Positions 1-7,821 of a stretch of 32,769 nt of DNA are shown in pieces. Source of the stretch: an uncultured Coriobacteriaceae bacterium (GTDB lineage: Bacteria; Actinomycetota; Coriobacteriia; Coriobacteriales; Coriobacteriaceae); the NCBI GenBank assembly GCA_949298635.1, contig CASFXG010000048.1, positions 1 to 32,769 of the forward strand, written 5' to 3'. Every line of letters begins with the position of its first letter. Positions within the stretch are counted from its first letter, which is position 1. The position numbers were made by a program, and so were the translations under genes. Under the pieces are notes generated by a model. The model saw only the letters and a program-made list of their open reading frames with translations, was not told the origin of the DNA and ran no database searches.

Positions 1-2
1 AC

Positions 3-245
3 CGGCTCATCTCGTCGCTCGCAACGACCATCGCCTCGCTCGCCGTGGGACTTGCCGGGTACACCGCCGTAGCGCCGCAGCCCACCGATGCGCCCACGCC
101 GCTGCTCAAGGTAATCGGCCTCGCACTCTACTTCGGCATGCCCATCGCCTCGTGGGTGATCGGCCTTTTCGCCATGAAGCGCTACGAGCTCACGCGCGAG
201 CGCATGGTGGAGGTGCAGCGCGCCAACGCGGCGCGGCGAGCATAA
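3..245 (+). CDS. GPH-family sugar:cation symporter, C-terminal fragment (cut by window edge)
   Basis: The frame is open from the window edge and ends with TAA at 243-245, giving about 80 residues. Two hydrophobic stretches (LISSLATTIASLAVGLAG and ALYFGMPIASWVIGLFAM) are followed by a basic tail, YELTRERMVEVQ. That layout matches the last two helices and cytoplasmic tail of glycoside-pentoside-hexuronide (MelB/UidB-like) symporters, where helix 12 is followed by a 'Y.LTEER' type motif. The N-terminal ~80% lies outside the window, so substrate cannot be judged. The gene points toward tetR and ends in a strong hairpin. A role in uptake of uronides or other sugars next to the hexuronate cluster is only inference. 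Confidence 0.7.
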   Translation, partial: RLISSLATTIASLAVGLAGYTAVAPQPTDAPTPLLKVIGLALYFGMPIASWVIGLFAMKRYELTRERMVEVQRANAARRA

Positions 246-283
246 CGGAGCAGCCGGTACGTCCGGCATGCCCCGCGCAGGGA

Positions 284-335
284 GATGCCGGGGCGGGTGC
301 CGCGCAACCCCTCGCGCGGCATCCGCCCCGGCATC
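284..335 (+). terminator. Strong hairpin downstream of the GPH transporter
   Basis: Left arm 284-305 (GATGCCGGGGCGGGTGCCGCGC minus its last bases reads as the core) pairs with 314-335 with one mismatch in 22, leaving an 8-base loop. The following bases (TTGATGG) are not a good U-tract, so it may act as a bidirectional barrier between convergent genes rather than a classical intrinsic terminator. The remaining 245-470 gap shows no gene. Confidence 0.6.
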
Positions 336-469
336 TTGATGGTACGTCGCACACGGTGAGGCGCGGGCGCGAGGCAGCTCGGCAACTCAAGCGGAGCGGG
401 CTCCATGTCTCAGCGGCGGTGCCTCCCGCGCCCAGGGCACCGCGCCGCCCGAGCGTCCTCGCCCGACCC

Positions 470-1057
470 CTATGCCCCACCGTTCGCCATGCCCGCAATG
501 GCATCGGCGTTGGTGCGGACGATCGTCTGGACGAGCGCCCCGGGGTCGAGGTCGCCACCCTCGGCGAGCCAGTAGCGCACGAGCGCGAACGTTCCCGCAA
601 GGGAATAGACGCATTGCAGCAGATGCTGCTGAGCTTCCGGAGTGGTGCGCTCCCCCGCCGTGAGCGCCCGCATGCCGAGCGCGGTGAGCAGGCGCCGCTC
701 GAAGGTGGCGGAGCCGTGCGGACTCCACAGCACGCGAAACACGTCCTCGTGCCCGGCGATATACGAAATAGTCTCCTCCACGATGGCCTGCAGGCGCTCG
801 CGCGAGAAGCCGTTCTGCATCTCCATGTGGTCGACCTGCGCGACCAGCCCGTCAATTGCCGCGGCTTCAAGCTCGTCAAGCTGAGCGAGCGGATTGTCGA
901 AGTAGACGTAGTACGTCGAACGGTTCACGTGGGCGCGGCGGCAGAGCTCCGTCACCGTGACGTGCGAGATGGGCTCCTCGTGCAGGAGCGCGAGGAGCGT
1001 TTCGTCGAGGTGGCGACGCGTCGCACGGGCGCGTGCGCTCTCGGGCTTCTCGGACAT
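470..1057 (-). CDS. TetR/AcrR family transcriptional regulator
   Basis: 195 aa. The start is the ATG at 1055-1057 (MSEKPESARARATRR), preceded by a GGGGGAG ribosome site; an in-frame upstream extension would run through the inverted repeat at 1073-1159 and is rejected. The N-terminus has a TetR helix-turn-helix at about residues 30-53, with the family pattern VTVTELCRRAHVNRSTYYVYF, in which the recognition helix is followed by the aromatic 'YYxYF' motif. The C-terminal ~130 residues form the helical ligand/dimer domain, which has no recognisable specificity. It is convergent with the GPH transporter fragment and downstream of the KDG kinase, so it could regulate either or act autonomously. The ligand is unknown. 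Confidence 0.85.
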   Translation of the reverse strand: MSEKPESARARATRRHLDETLLALLHEEPISHVTVTELCRRAHVNRSTYYVYFDNPLAQLDELEAAAIDGLVAQVDHMEMQNGFSRERLQAIVEETISYIAGHEDVFRVLWSPHGSATFERRLLTALGMRALTAGERTTPEAQQHLLQCVYSLAGTFALVRYWLAEGGDLDPGALVQTIVRTNADAIAGMANGGA

Positions 1058-1072
1058 GCGACTCCCCCTCAC

Positions 1073-1159
1073 GCCAAGTGGGACTTTGTCACCAGGTCTC
1101 AAAGTCCCACCGCCAAGCCAAGTGGGACTCTGAGACCTGGTGACAAAGTCCCACTTGCC
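1073..1159. repeat. Long near-perfect inverted repeat upstream of tetR
   Basis: Left arm 1073-1110 contains AAGTGGGACTTTGTCACCAG and right arm 1122-1159 contains CTGGTGACAAAGTCCCACTT. Over ~36 bp the arms differ at one or two positions, around an ~11-base loop. It lies between the tetR start and the KDG kinase terminator. It may be a REP-like element or an operator/hairpin in the tetR leader; the sequence alone does not decide. Confidence 0.75.
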
Positions 1160-1162
1160 AAA

Positions 1163-1189
1163 AGGGGCGGCAGAAGCCCCGCCGCCCCT
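1163..1189 (-). terminator. Intrinsic terminator of the first KDG kinase gene
   Basis: AGGGGCGGC at 1163-1171 pairs perfectly with GCCGCCCCT at 1181-1189. On the minus strand the stem is followed by TTTT, the correct orientation to end transcription of the kinase gene whose stop codon is at 1201. Confidence 0.75.
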
Positions 1190-1200
1190 CATCCGGTCGC

Positions 1201-2304
1201 TTACCGCGCGACGCGGGTGCCGCCGCCGGCAGAAGCCGCCACAGCCGCGATCTCTGCCTCGGTCACGAGGTTCGAATCGCCATGGATGGTGAGCTTGAGT
1301 ACCGAGCCCGCGATGGCGTAATCGATCGCCGCCTGCGGGGCATACCTGTGCAGGAGCGCATGCAGGTAGGCACCGCTGAACGCATCGCCCGCAGCCACGC
1401 CCTCGAGCACGTGCACGTCATAGACGGGGCTGAACCACCAAGCGCCGGCGTCGTCGGAGCCTGCGGGAGCGGCGTCCTCGTTCGCGCGACCAACGAGCAG
1501 CGTGTCGCCCGCCGCGCTATAGAGCATGGCCATCCAGCGGGAATCCTCGACGCTCGCGATGTCGCGAATGACGGAGAGCACCTGCGAGCAGCCGTACTTC
1601 GCGCAGATCTGGCGCGCCATCTCCACGTAATCGTCGCGCTCGGCAATGCCGTTTGAAAGTGAGCCGGAGACGCACGTCATGCCAAGGCCCGCCGGCGCGT
1701 CCTCGTCATTCGCCACAACGATGTCCACGTGCGGCAGCAGGCGAGCCATGACCTCCTGCGAGCGCTCCGGACTCCACATCTTGCCGCGGTAGTTCACATC
1801 GCACGCCGTCACGATGCCGCGGGCGCGGCACGCCTTGAGCGCCTCCTCGCAGGCCACGGCCATCTCTTCAGACACCGCCGGCGTCACGCCCGAGAAGTAG
1901 AAGAGGTCGACGCCCTCCAGAATCGCATCCCAGTCGAGCGCCTCGTGCGAGGCGAGGTTGATGGCGGAATACTTGCGGTCGTACACGCAGCCGTTGCCGC
2001 GCACGCTCGCGCCCACCTCGAAAATGTAGCTGCCCAGGCGGTCGCCCTCGCGCACCACGCGCGACGTGTCGACGCCGTAGCTCCGCAGGTAGCGCAGGGC
2101 GCACTCACCGATGCGGTTCTGGGGCACCACCGACACGAACGCGGCGTTGTCGCCCTGGTACGCGAGCGAGAGCGCGGCGTTCGCCTCTGCACCGCCGAAG
2201 TTCACGTCAAAGCTCTTCGCCTGCTCGATGCGCAGCTGGTTGGGCGGCGAGAGACGCATCATGATCTCGCCGAAAACCAAAACGGTGCTGGTAGCAGATA
2301 GCAC
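1201..2304 (-). CDS. kdgK: 2-keto-3-deoxygluconate kinase (PfkB family), copy 1
   Basis: 367 aa. Translation starts at GTG (2302-2304), chosen because a perfect AGGAGG lies at 2311-2316, six bases upstream. It is a PfkB/ribokinase-fold sugar kinase: the N-terminus has the strand VLVFGEIMMRLSP and the substrate-binding NFGGAEANAALSLA. The C-terminal signature is GVAAGDAFSGAY with catalytic Asp near residue 307; the usual GAGD is AAGD here. The family phosphorylates KDG with ATP to KDPG. It sits at the distal end of the hexuronate cluster, which supports that substrate. A second kinase (4024-5028) is only moderately similar, so one copy may prefer a different keto-sugar. It is intact, with its own terminator downstream. 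Confidence 0.85.
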   Translation of the reverse strand: MLSATSTVLVFGEIMMRLSPPNQLRIEQAKSFDVNFGGAEANAALSLAYQGDNAAFVSVVPQNRIGECALRYLRSYGVDTSRVVREGDRLGSYIFEVGASVRGNGCVYDRKYSAINLASHEALDWDAILEGVDLFYFSGVTPAVSEEMAVACEEALKACRARGIVTACDVNYRGKMWSPERSQEVMARLLPHVDIVVANDEDAPAGLGMTCVSGSLSNGIAERDDYVEMARQICAKYGCSQVLSVIRDIASVEDSRWMAMLYSAAGDTLLVGRANEDAAPAGSDDAGAWWFSPVYDVHVLEGVAAGDAFSGAYLHALLHRYAPQAAIDYAIAGSVLKLTIHGDSNLVTEAEIAAVAASAGGGTRVAR

Positions 2305-2400
2305 GGGATACCTCCTAAAACAGGGCGTTCAGTCGAATAAAAGTATACCGCGCGGCGGCTATCGCACGAGGCTCCAGTGCGGCTTTGTTCTCTTGCTGAT

Positions 2401-2543
2401 GGGTTGGTCGGGGACGGGGCCAGCCATTGGGGACGGGGGTTATTGGCTGGCCGGAGGCGGTTTTCGTCACCAATTGCCCTGCCGGCCAGCCAATAACCCC
2501 CCGTCCCCAATGGCTGGCCCCGTCCCCGACCCACCAACCAACC
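2401..2543. repeat. ~143-bp palindromic element built on GGGGACGGGG
   Basis: Left arm 2401-2454 (cores GGGTTGGTCGGGGACGGGG and CCAGCCATTGGGGACGGGG) pairs with 2482-2543 with very few differences; the right arm has a small extension (ACCAACCAACCC). Arms of about 54-60 bp enclose a ~27-base centre. It sits in the 447-bp gap between kdgK and the GPH fragment, where I see no gene. The GGGGACGGG and GATGGGTTG words recur at 7730-7813 and 18340-18370. Confidence 0.8.
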
Positions 2544-2563
2544 CACCCTGGCGAGAACCACAA

Positions 2564-2636
2564 CATCGAACTCCACTGAAACAGCCATTAGAGGCGGCTT
2601 TTCTCTCCCTAATGGCTATTTCGATGGAGTTCGATG
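2564..2636. repeat. 73-bp inverted repeat (CATCGAACTCCA family)
   Basis: Left arm 2564-2591 begins CATCGAACTCCACTGAAAC and right arm 2609-2636 ends GATGGAGTTCGATG. The 28-bp arms have three mismatches around a 17-base loop. It is unlike the adjacent GGGGAC palindrome, so two different palindrome families lie back to back in this gap. Confidence 0.75.
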
Positions 2637-2715
2637 AAAGATGAGCGTAAAGCAAAGAGATAGGAGAACGGGCGAGCCCCGAAGGACCCGCCCGCTCACG
2701 GAGAGACTATGTGCG

Positions 2716-2746
2716 ATGTAAAAATACCCCTGGGGTAATTTTACAT
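2716..2746 (-). terminator. CCCCAGGGG-family palindrome at the end of the GPH fragment
   Basis: The sequence from ATGTAAAAATACCCC to GGGGTAATTTTACAT is a near-perfect palindrome six bases downstream of the minus-strand stop at 2752. A/T-rich outer stems flank a C4/G4 core, so on minus it can act as a terminator. The same word recurs at 3996-4022, 5041-5070, 11731-11761 and 24451-24535. Confidence 0.65.
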
Positions 2747-2751
2747 TACTC

Positions 2752-3426
2752 CTACTCGGCCGCAGCTTCCTGCTTGGCGATCTTCTCAGCGTGAATAGTC
2801 TCGAGCTCGGAAGCCATCTTGATGGTGGTCTTCTTGTCGATGTTGTAGATGAACTTCAGGCTGATGAACATCATCACGGCAGCGAAGCAATACATGGCAG
2901 GCACGAGGAAACGCATCGCGACGGCGACCGCCTCAGGCTGGCCGGCACCAAGGGCGCCATCGTAGCCAACGGCAACCATGATCACAAGGCCGAGCGAAGG
3001 GCCGATGCCCTGGGCGATCTTGCGGAAGAACGACTGCAGCGCGTAGATCGTGGCGTCCTCGCGACGGCCGGTCGTCCACTCCTGGTAGTCGATGGCGTCT
3101 GCGACGAGCGCGTTACCAACGCACATGAAGATACCGATACCCAGGCCATAGATGAGCATGAGCACCATGAAGATCAGAACGCCCGTCATGTTCTTCGGCA
3201 TGGGGAGGACGAGCATGAGCACCGTTGCGATAACGGAGACGAGGCACGTCCAGGCTGAGGCCTCCTGCTTACCGAACTTGGTCACGATCTTGCGCAGGAA
3301 CGGCATGAACAGGAACATCGGGAACGTCATGAACATCATGACGAGGCCGTAGAGCGCCATGTTCTGGAAGTAGGACTGGAAGAGCACGGTCGCAGCGGCT
3401 GCGGCAGCGTACATGCCGAGCTGCAT
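2752..3426 (-). pseudogene. 3' half of a GPH-family glycoside/hexuronide symporter, fused to a MATE gene
   Basis: 224 codons to TAG at 2752. About five hydrophobic helices are visible (for example NMALYGLVMMFMTFPMFLF, GVLIFMVLMLIYGLGIGIF and FLVPAMYCFAAVMMFISLKF). The loop ALVADAIDYQEWTTGRREDA is diagnostic of MelB/UidB-type symporters ('D..DY.E..TG.R.E'). The usual length is 450-500 aa, so helices ~1-6 are missing. The first ATG here (3424-3426) has no ribosome site and is merely the point where homology begins, directly abutting truncated MATE sequence. In a uronate cluster this was plausibly the glucuronide/uronate importer. As it stands it is a remnant, from either a genomic deletion or an assembly chimera. 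Confidence 0.8.
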
Positions 3427-3988
3427 GAATGAACACGAGGTCGAGCACGACGTTCACCGCGCAGGAAATCGCCAGGAAGATGAAGGGGTGGCGCGAATCT
3501 CCCACCGCACGCAGCACCGATGCCGAATAGTTGTAGAACATCGTAGCCGGGATGCCCGCGAACACGATGACGATGTAGATCGTCGCCATGTCGAGGAACG
3601 CGGCGGGCGTGCCCATCACCACGAGCAGCGGCCGCGCGGCGAACACCATGACCACGGTGAGCACCACGGAAACGGCCGCGGAGGCCCACGTGCCGTTCCA
3701 GAGGTAGCGGCGAAAACCATCCTCGTCATGCGCGCCGAAGCGCTGGGCGACCGGAATGCCGAAGCCAATGCCCGCACCCTGGACGAGCCCTAGGACAAGG
3801 AAGTTCAGCGCATACGTCGTACCGATGGCGCCGAGCGCATCCGGACTTACGAAGCGGCCGACCACCACGGTATCGGCGAAGCTGTACAGCTGCTGGACGA
3901 GCGACCCCAGCACGAGCGGCACGGAAAAACGGAGCAGCTGCGTAAGCGGCCGCCCCGTCGTAAGGTCTGTCGTAGTTCCTTGCGCCAT
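3427..3988 (-). pseudogene. 5' part of a MATE-family multidrug/Na+ antiporter, truncated
   Basis: From ATG at 3986-3988, about 187 codons read as a MATE N-terminal bundle: MAQGTTTDLTTGRPLTQL, then FSVPLVLGSLVQQLYSFADT with the family pattern 'P..L..L...LY...D...VG', then GAIGTTYALNFLV, and finally VNVVLDLVFI near helix 5. MATE proteins are ~450 aa, so more than half is missing. After VLDLVFI the frame runs into an out-of-frame reading of the GPH gene. Upstream I see no good ribosome site, only a decayed copy of the CCCCAGGGG repeat. A drug exporter has no obvious place in a hexuronate cluster, which makes a rearrangement more likely. Confidence 0.8.
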
Positions 3989-3995
3989 ATCAATC

Positions 3996-4022
3996 CATAC
4001 AATTACTCTAGGGGTTTGGCAT
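3996..4022. repeat. Degenerate CCCCAGGGG-family half element
   Basis: CATACAATTACTCTAGGGG followed by TTTGGCAT resembles the better-preserved CATGTAAAATTACCCCAGG unit at 11731. It fills the short gap between the second kdgK stop (4024) and the MATE start (3988). Confidence 0.4.
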
Positions 4023-4023
4023 G

Positions 4024-5028
4024 CTAGCGAGCCACGTCGGCGCCGGAGCGCATGAACTGCTCGACCTCGGCCGCCGTGAAGCGATTGCAATCGCCGGCAA
4101 CCGTGTGCTTGAGCGCGCCTGCCGCGCACCCGAAATCGATCGTGCGCTGGGCGTCCCAGCCGGAAAGCAGGCCATGCAGCACGCCGCCGGCGAAGGCGTC
4201 GCCGACTCCCACGCGGTCGACGATGGGCTCGATATGATGCATAGCCGAGTGAACAAGCTCGCCATCGCGCATCATGAGGTACCCGGTCAGGTCGTTGGAG
4301 CTGCTCGAATGCACCACGCGGCGCGTCGAGTACACCGCCTCGAGACGCGGCGCCGCGGCGAAGATCTGCCGGTACGCGGCAGCGAGCGCCTCCTCCGTCC
4401 AATCCGTGCGCTCAAGCTCCAACACGCTCTGGACATCGCCGATTCCCGCCGAGAGAACGGAAACGTACGGCAAGACTGCACGGAATGCCGCCATGCATTC
4501 GTCCCACGTCCAGAGCTTGCCGCGGAAATTCACGTCGTAGCTCACCTGAACGCCGCGCATCGCCGCCTCGTGTACGAGCCCTAACGTGAGCTCGCGCCAT
4601 GCAGGTGAAAGCGCTGGGCAGACGCCGCTTATGTGCATGAGCTCGACACCGTCGAAAAGCTCATCGAGGTTCCATTCGCACTCGGTCATTTCGGCAAATG
4701 CCGAACCGGCGCGGTCGTAGGTCGCCTGAGAGCCGCGCGCACCCACGCCTTCTTCGATGTAATACGTCCCCAGGCGAGCGCCACCGCGCAGCACCTGCGA
4801 GCAATCGACACCGAAGCGGCGCAAGTGCTTCACCACGCCCTCGCCCAACGGGTTCGCGGGAACCTTGCTGGCGAAAGTCGCATCGTGTCCGAATTGCGCG
4901 AGCGAGACCGCCACGTTCGCCTCGGCCCCGCCGTAGTTCGCCGCAAACGCGGACGCATCGGAAAGACGAACGCCGCCGCCAACGGAAAACCGCAGCATAA
5001 TCTCGCCAAGTGCTAGAACCTTCGCCAT
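4024..5028 (-). CDS. kdgK: 2-keto-3-deoxygluconate kinase (PfkB family), copy 2
   Basis: 334 aa. The start is ATG at 5026-5028 (MAKVLALGEIMLRFS) with AGGAGG at 5033-5038; an in-frame upstream Met would place the ribosome site inside the gene. N-terminal substrate motif NYGGAEANVAVSLA and C-terminal RVGVGDAFAGG (catalytic Asp near residue 277) mark a PfkB kinase of the KDG kinase group. The length matches KdgK well. It lies immediately downstream of uxaC and is the better positional candidate for the pathway KDG kinase. The paralogue at 1201-2304 shares the architecture but differs through most of the sequence. Both end in VAR, a minor coincidence. Expression from the uxuB promoter is inferred. 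Confidence 0.87.
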   Translation of the reverse strand: MAKVLALGEIMLRFSVGGGVRLSDASAFAANYGGAEANVAVSLAQFGHDATFASKVPANPLGEGVVKHLRRFGVDCSQVLRGGARLGTYYIEEGVGARGSQATYDRAGSAFAEMTECEWNLDELFDGVELMHISGVCPALSPAWRELTLGLVHEAAMRGVQVSYDVNFRGKLWTWDECMAAFRAVLPYVSVLSAGIGDVQSVLELERTDWTEEALAAAYRQIFAAAPRLEAVYSTRRVVHSSSSNDLTGYLMMRDGELVHSAMHHIEPIVDRVGVGDAFAGGVLHGLLSGWDAQRTIDFGCAAGALKHTVAGDCNRFTAAEVEQFMRSGADVAR

Positions 5029-5040
5029 CGCGCCTCCTGT

Positions 5041-5070
5041 CATGTAAAAATACCCCAGGGGTTCTGACAT
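5041..5070. repeat. CCCCAGGGG-family half element upstream of kdgK copy 2
   Basis: CATGTAAAAATACCCCAGGG then GTTCTGACAT. It is nearly identical in layout to the unit at 11731-11761 and to one arm of the perfect palindrome at 24451-24535. It starts three bases before the AGGAGG of kdgK, so it would be in the 5' end of that gene's translation initiation region. Confidence 0.6.
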
Positions 5071-5098
5071 CCCCCGGGGTCGTTGGCATCACCGCTCG

Positions 5099-6500
5099 TT
5101 ACTCGAAGAAGCCGAAGTAATCGTGCGCGTTGTTGTAGCAGATATCCTCGACAACCTTGCCCAGGTAGCCTTCGTCCTCGGGGACGCGACCCTGCTCGAC
5201 CCACTCGCCGATGGTGTGGCACAGCACGCGACGGAAGTACTCGTGGCGCGGATAGCTCAGGAACGAGCGCGAGTCCGTGAGCATGCCGGTGAAGTTCGCG
5301 ATGAGGCTCTGCTCGGCCATCATCGTGATCTGTTTCTTCATGCCGTCGAACTGGTCGTTCACCCACCAAGCGCAACCAAGCTGCAGCTTCTGCTTGCAGC
5401 CGCCCTGGAAGGACTGCATGAGCGTCACGAGGCCAAGCCAGTCGTTCTCGTTGAGCGAGTAGAGGATCGTGCGCGGCAGGGCATCGGCGCGCGCAGCGGC
5501 GTCGAGATAGCGCGCGACCTCGTGGGAGAGGGCGGACTGCTCGCCTGCGGAGTCGTAGCCCTTGTCGCGGCCGAGCGCCTCGAAGCCGCGCGTGTTGGCG
5601 TTGCGCAGCGCGTTCATGTGGAACTGGAAGACCCAGTTGTGCTCGGCGTAGAGGCGCATGAGCTCGAGGCAGAGCGCTGAGGACGTCGACCTCGGGGAGC
5701 TCCTCGCCCGCCAGGCGGCGAGCCACGATGTCTTCGAGCTCTTCCGGCGTCGCGGGCACGAAGCGCACCACATCGGTGCCGTGGTCCGCGAGACGACCGC
5801 CCACGCTGTGGAAGTAGTCCACGCGCGCGGCAGCGGCGGCGACGAGGCCGGCGTAGCTGTGCGCATCGACGCCGGCAACCTCGGAGATGCGGTCGCAGTA
5901 ATCGGCGAAATCAGGACGGTCGATGCCCATGAGGCCGTCGGGGCGGTAGGTGGGCAGCACCTTGAAGCCAAGATCTTCGACCTCGGCGAGCTTCTTGTGG
6001 TAGGCGAGGTCGTCCGCCGGGTCATCCGTGGTGCAGAGCGCCTTCACGCCGGCATTCTTGATGATCTCGCGCGGACGGAAATCGTCCGAGGCGATGCGCT
6101 CGTTCGCGCGGTCCCAAATGCTCTTGGCATTCTTCTCGCAAATGACGTCGTCGATGCCGAAGAAGCGGCGCAGCTCCAGGTGGCTCCACTCGAAGATGGG
6201 GTTGCCGGGCGCCTGCTCGACGGTCTTCACGAAGGCGCAGAACTTCTCGTAATCGTCGCCGTCGCCCGAAATGAGCTCCTCGGACACACCCGCCGCACGC
6301 ATGAGGCGCCACTTGTAGTGATCACCGGCGCCGTCCTTGCAGATCCAGATCTCGGCGAGGTTGCCGAACTTCTCGTTCTCCCAGATCTCCATGGGCGAGA
6401 GGTGGCAATGGTAGTCGATGATGGGCATGTGCTCCGCGTGGTTGTGGAAGAGCTTCTTGGCCCATTCGGTGGTGAGCAGGAAATCGTCGTTCAGTAGCAT
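5099..6500 (-). pseudogene. uxaC: Glucuronate (uronate) isomerase, frameshifted
   Basis: UxaC isomerises D-glucuronate to D-fructuronate. The N-terminal frame from ATG 6500 (AGGAG just upstream; a GTG at 6506 overlaps that site) reads MLLNDDFLLTTEWAKKLFHN and carries the amidohydrolase HxH at His31/His33 (DYHCHLSP). It stays homologous to about position 5685 (EELPEVDVLSAL). Homology then continues in another frame (CLELMRLYAEHNWVFQFHMN through GMLTDSRSFLSYPRHEYFRR) to TAA at 5099. The two frames differ by +1 (one extra base or two missing, mod 3). Compared with family members, the junction also looks a few residues short, which suggests a small deletion. If real, the mutation removes the active-site C-terminal part. 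A sequencing error is possible. It is the entry enzyme of the pathway. Confidence 0.87.
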
Positions 6501-6543
6501 GAGCACTCCTTTGCGCTTGCTTCATCTACAAGACCTATACAAG

Positions 6544-6589
6544 GCCTGTCCCCTATGTCCTGACATTGGGGACTGTCCCCAATGTCAGG
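6544..6589. repeat. 46-bp REP-like element, copy 1 (shared with pcrA interior)
   Basis: It begins GCCTGTCCCC and contains the perfect palindrome from TGACATTGGGGAC to GTCCCCAATGTCA. The outer AGGCC and GGGGCCT also pair. It matches 14271-14316 at 42 of 46 positions. It lies between uxuA and uxaC. Confidence 0.85.
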
Positions 6590-6608
6590 TGCGGGGCCTG
6601 GGGGAACC

Positions 6609-7694
6609 CTACTTGCTCTCCTTCTCGATGGCCTCCCACATGCCGTTGATGTAGGCGATGCCGAGGGCGCGATCGTAGAGGCCGTAGCCCGGACGGCCGG
6701 TCTCGCCCCAGATCATGCGGCCGTGGTCGGGACGCATGAAGCCCTCGAAGCCGTTATCGTGCAGCGCCTTCATCATCTTGTACATGTCGAGCGAGCCGCA
6801 GGGGCTGGGGTGCGGCGCCTCGTAGAAGTCCTTGTTGCCGGGCTCCTCGGGCGAGATATACTTGATGTTGCGCATGTGCACGAAGTGGATGCGGCCGCGG
6901 CGCGTGAACTCGGCGAGGATGTCGTAGATGTCGTTGCCCGGCTCCTCGGCGATCGAACCGCAGCAGAGCGTGATGCCGTTGTAGGGCGTGTCGACGGCGT
7001 TGCAGAGCCAGTCGAGGTCCTCGCGGTTCTTGATGATGCGCGGCAGCCCCCACATGGAGTACGGCGGATCGTCCGGATGGATGGCCATCTTGACGTCGTA
7101 CTCCTCGCACACGGGCATGATGGCCTCGAGGAAGTACACGAGGTTCTCGCGCAGCTTCTCCTCGTCCACGTCCTTATAGGCCTCGAGCAGGCTCTTCACC
7201 TGCGCCAAGCGCTCGGGCTCCCAGCCGGGGAGCGTGAAGTCGCCGGAACCCTCGGCCACGGTGTCGATGATCTCCTGCGGGTCGTCCGGGATGTTCGCCT
7301 TCACGAACGCAAGCGTGCTGGAGCCGTCCGGCAGCTTGTAGTCGAGGTCGCTCTTCACCCAGTCGAAGACGGGCATGAAGTTGTAGCAGATGACCTTCAC
7401 GCCTTCCTGGCCGAGGTTCTTGATGGTCTCCTTGTAGGCCTCGATGTGCGCGTCGCGCTTGTCGGTGCCGATCTTGATGTCGTCCGAGACGTTCACGCTC
7501 TCGATGACCTTGAGCGTGAGACCGTTCGCCTCGACCATCTCACGCAGGGCGTGGATGCGCTCGCGCGGCCACACCTCGCCCACGGGGATGTCGAACAGGG
7601 TGCCCACGATGCCCTTGCAGCCGGGGATCTGGCGGATCTGCTCGAGGGTGATCTTCTCCTCGTTCGGTCCGTACCAGCGGAATGTCAGCTCCAT
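6609..7694 (-). CDS. uxuA: Mannonate dehydratase
   Basis: 361 aa from ATG 7692-7694 (MELTFRWYGPNEEKI), preceded by AAAGGAAG. It catalyses D-mannonate to 2-keto-3-deoxy-D-gluconate plus water in the cytoplasm and needs a divalent metal. The family signatures are all visible: HPDDPP (His206), ITLCCGSIAE with Cys around 244-245, RGRIHFVHMRN (His270/His273) and RPDHGR at 321-326. The length fits the shorter Gram-positive UxuA type (E. coli is ~394). It is intact. It lies between uxuB and uxaC on the same strand, with palindromic elements in both flanking gaps. Confidence 0.95.
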   Translation of the reverse strand: MELTFRWYGPNEEKITLEQIRQIPGCKGIVGTLFDIPVGEVWPRERIHALREMVEANGLTLKVIESVNVSDDIKIGTDKRDAHIEAYKETIKNLGQEGVKVICYNFMPVFDWVKSDLDYKLPDGSSTLAFVKANIPDDPQEIIDTVAEGSGDFTLPGWEPERLAQVKSLLEAYKDVDEEKLRENLVYFLEAIMPVCEEYDVKMAIHPDDPPYSMWGLPRIIKNREDLDWLCNAVDTPYNGITLCCGSIAEEPGNDIYDILAEFTRRGRIHFVHMRNIKYISPEEPGNKDFYEAPHPSPCGSLDMYKMMKALHDNGFEGFMRPDHGRMIWGETGRPGYGLYDRALGIAYINGMWEAIEKESK

Positions 7695-7729
7695 TGATCT
7701 TCCTTTCTGACTCATTTGGGTGACTCATT

Positions 7730-7813
7730 TGGGGACGGGGTCAAAACGTTGCACTTTGCGTCATAGGGGGACAGGCTCGCCTGCAGGATGGGTTGAAACG
7801 AACCCGTCCCCAA
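7730..7813. repeat. GGGGACGGG inverted element between uxuB and uxuA
   Basis: TTGGGGACGGGGTCAAAACG near 7729-7748 pairs with CGAACCCGTCCCCAA at 7799-7813. The right half, 7783-7813, closely matches 18340-18370 (GGATGGGTTGAAA then GTCCCCAA). On its left edge TGACTCATTTGGG is tandemly doubled (about 7707-7733). Confidence 0.65.
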
Positions 7814-7821
7814 TCATCCAC

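Noticed and set aside
152..1321. Long plus-strand open frame over tetR
   Set aside because: Arg/Ala-rich antisense of a real gene in GC-rich DNA; no ribosome site or family motif, and it runs through the inverted repeat.
5660..5710. Programmed ribosomal frameshift in uxaC
   Set aside because: No slippery heptamer or downstream structure is apparent, and uxaC is not known to use one.
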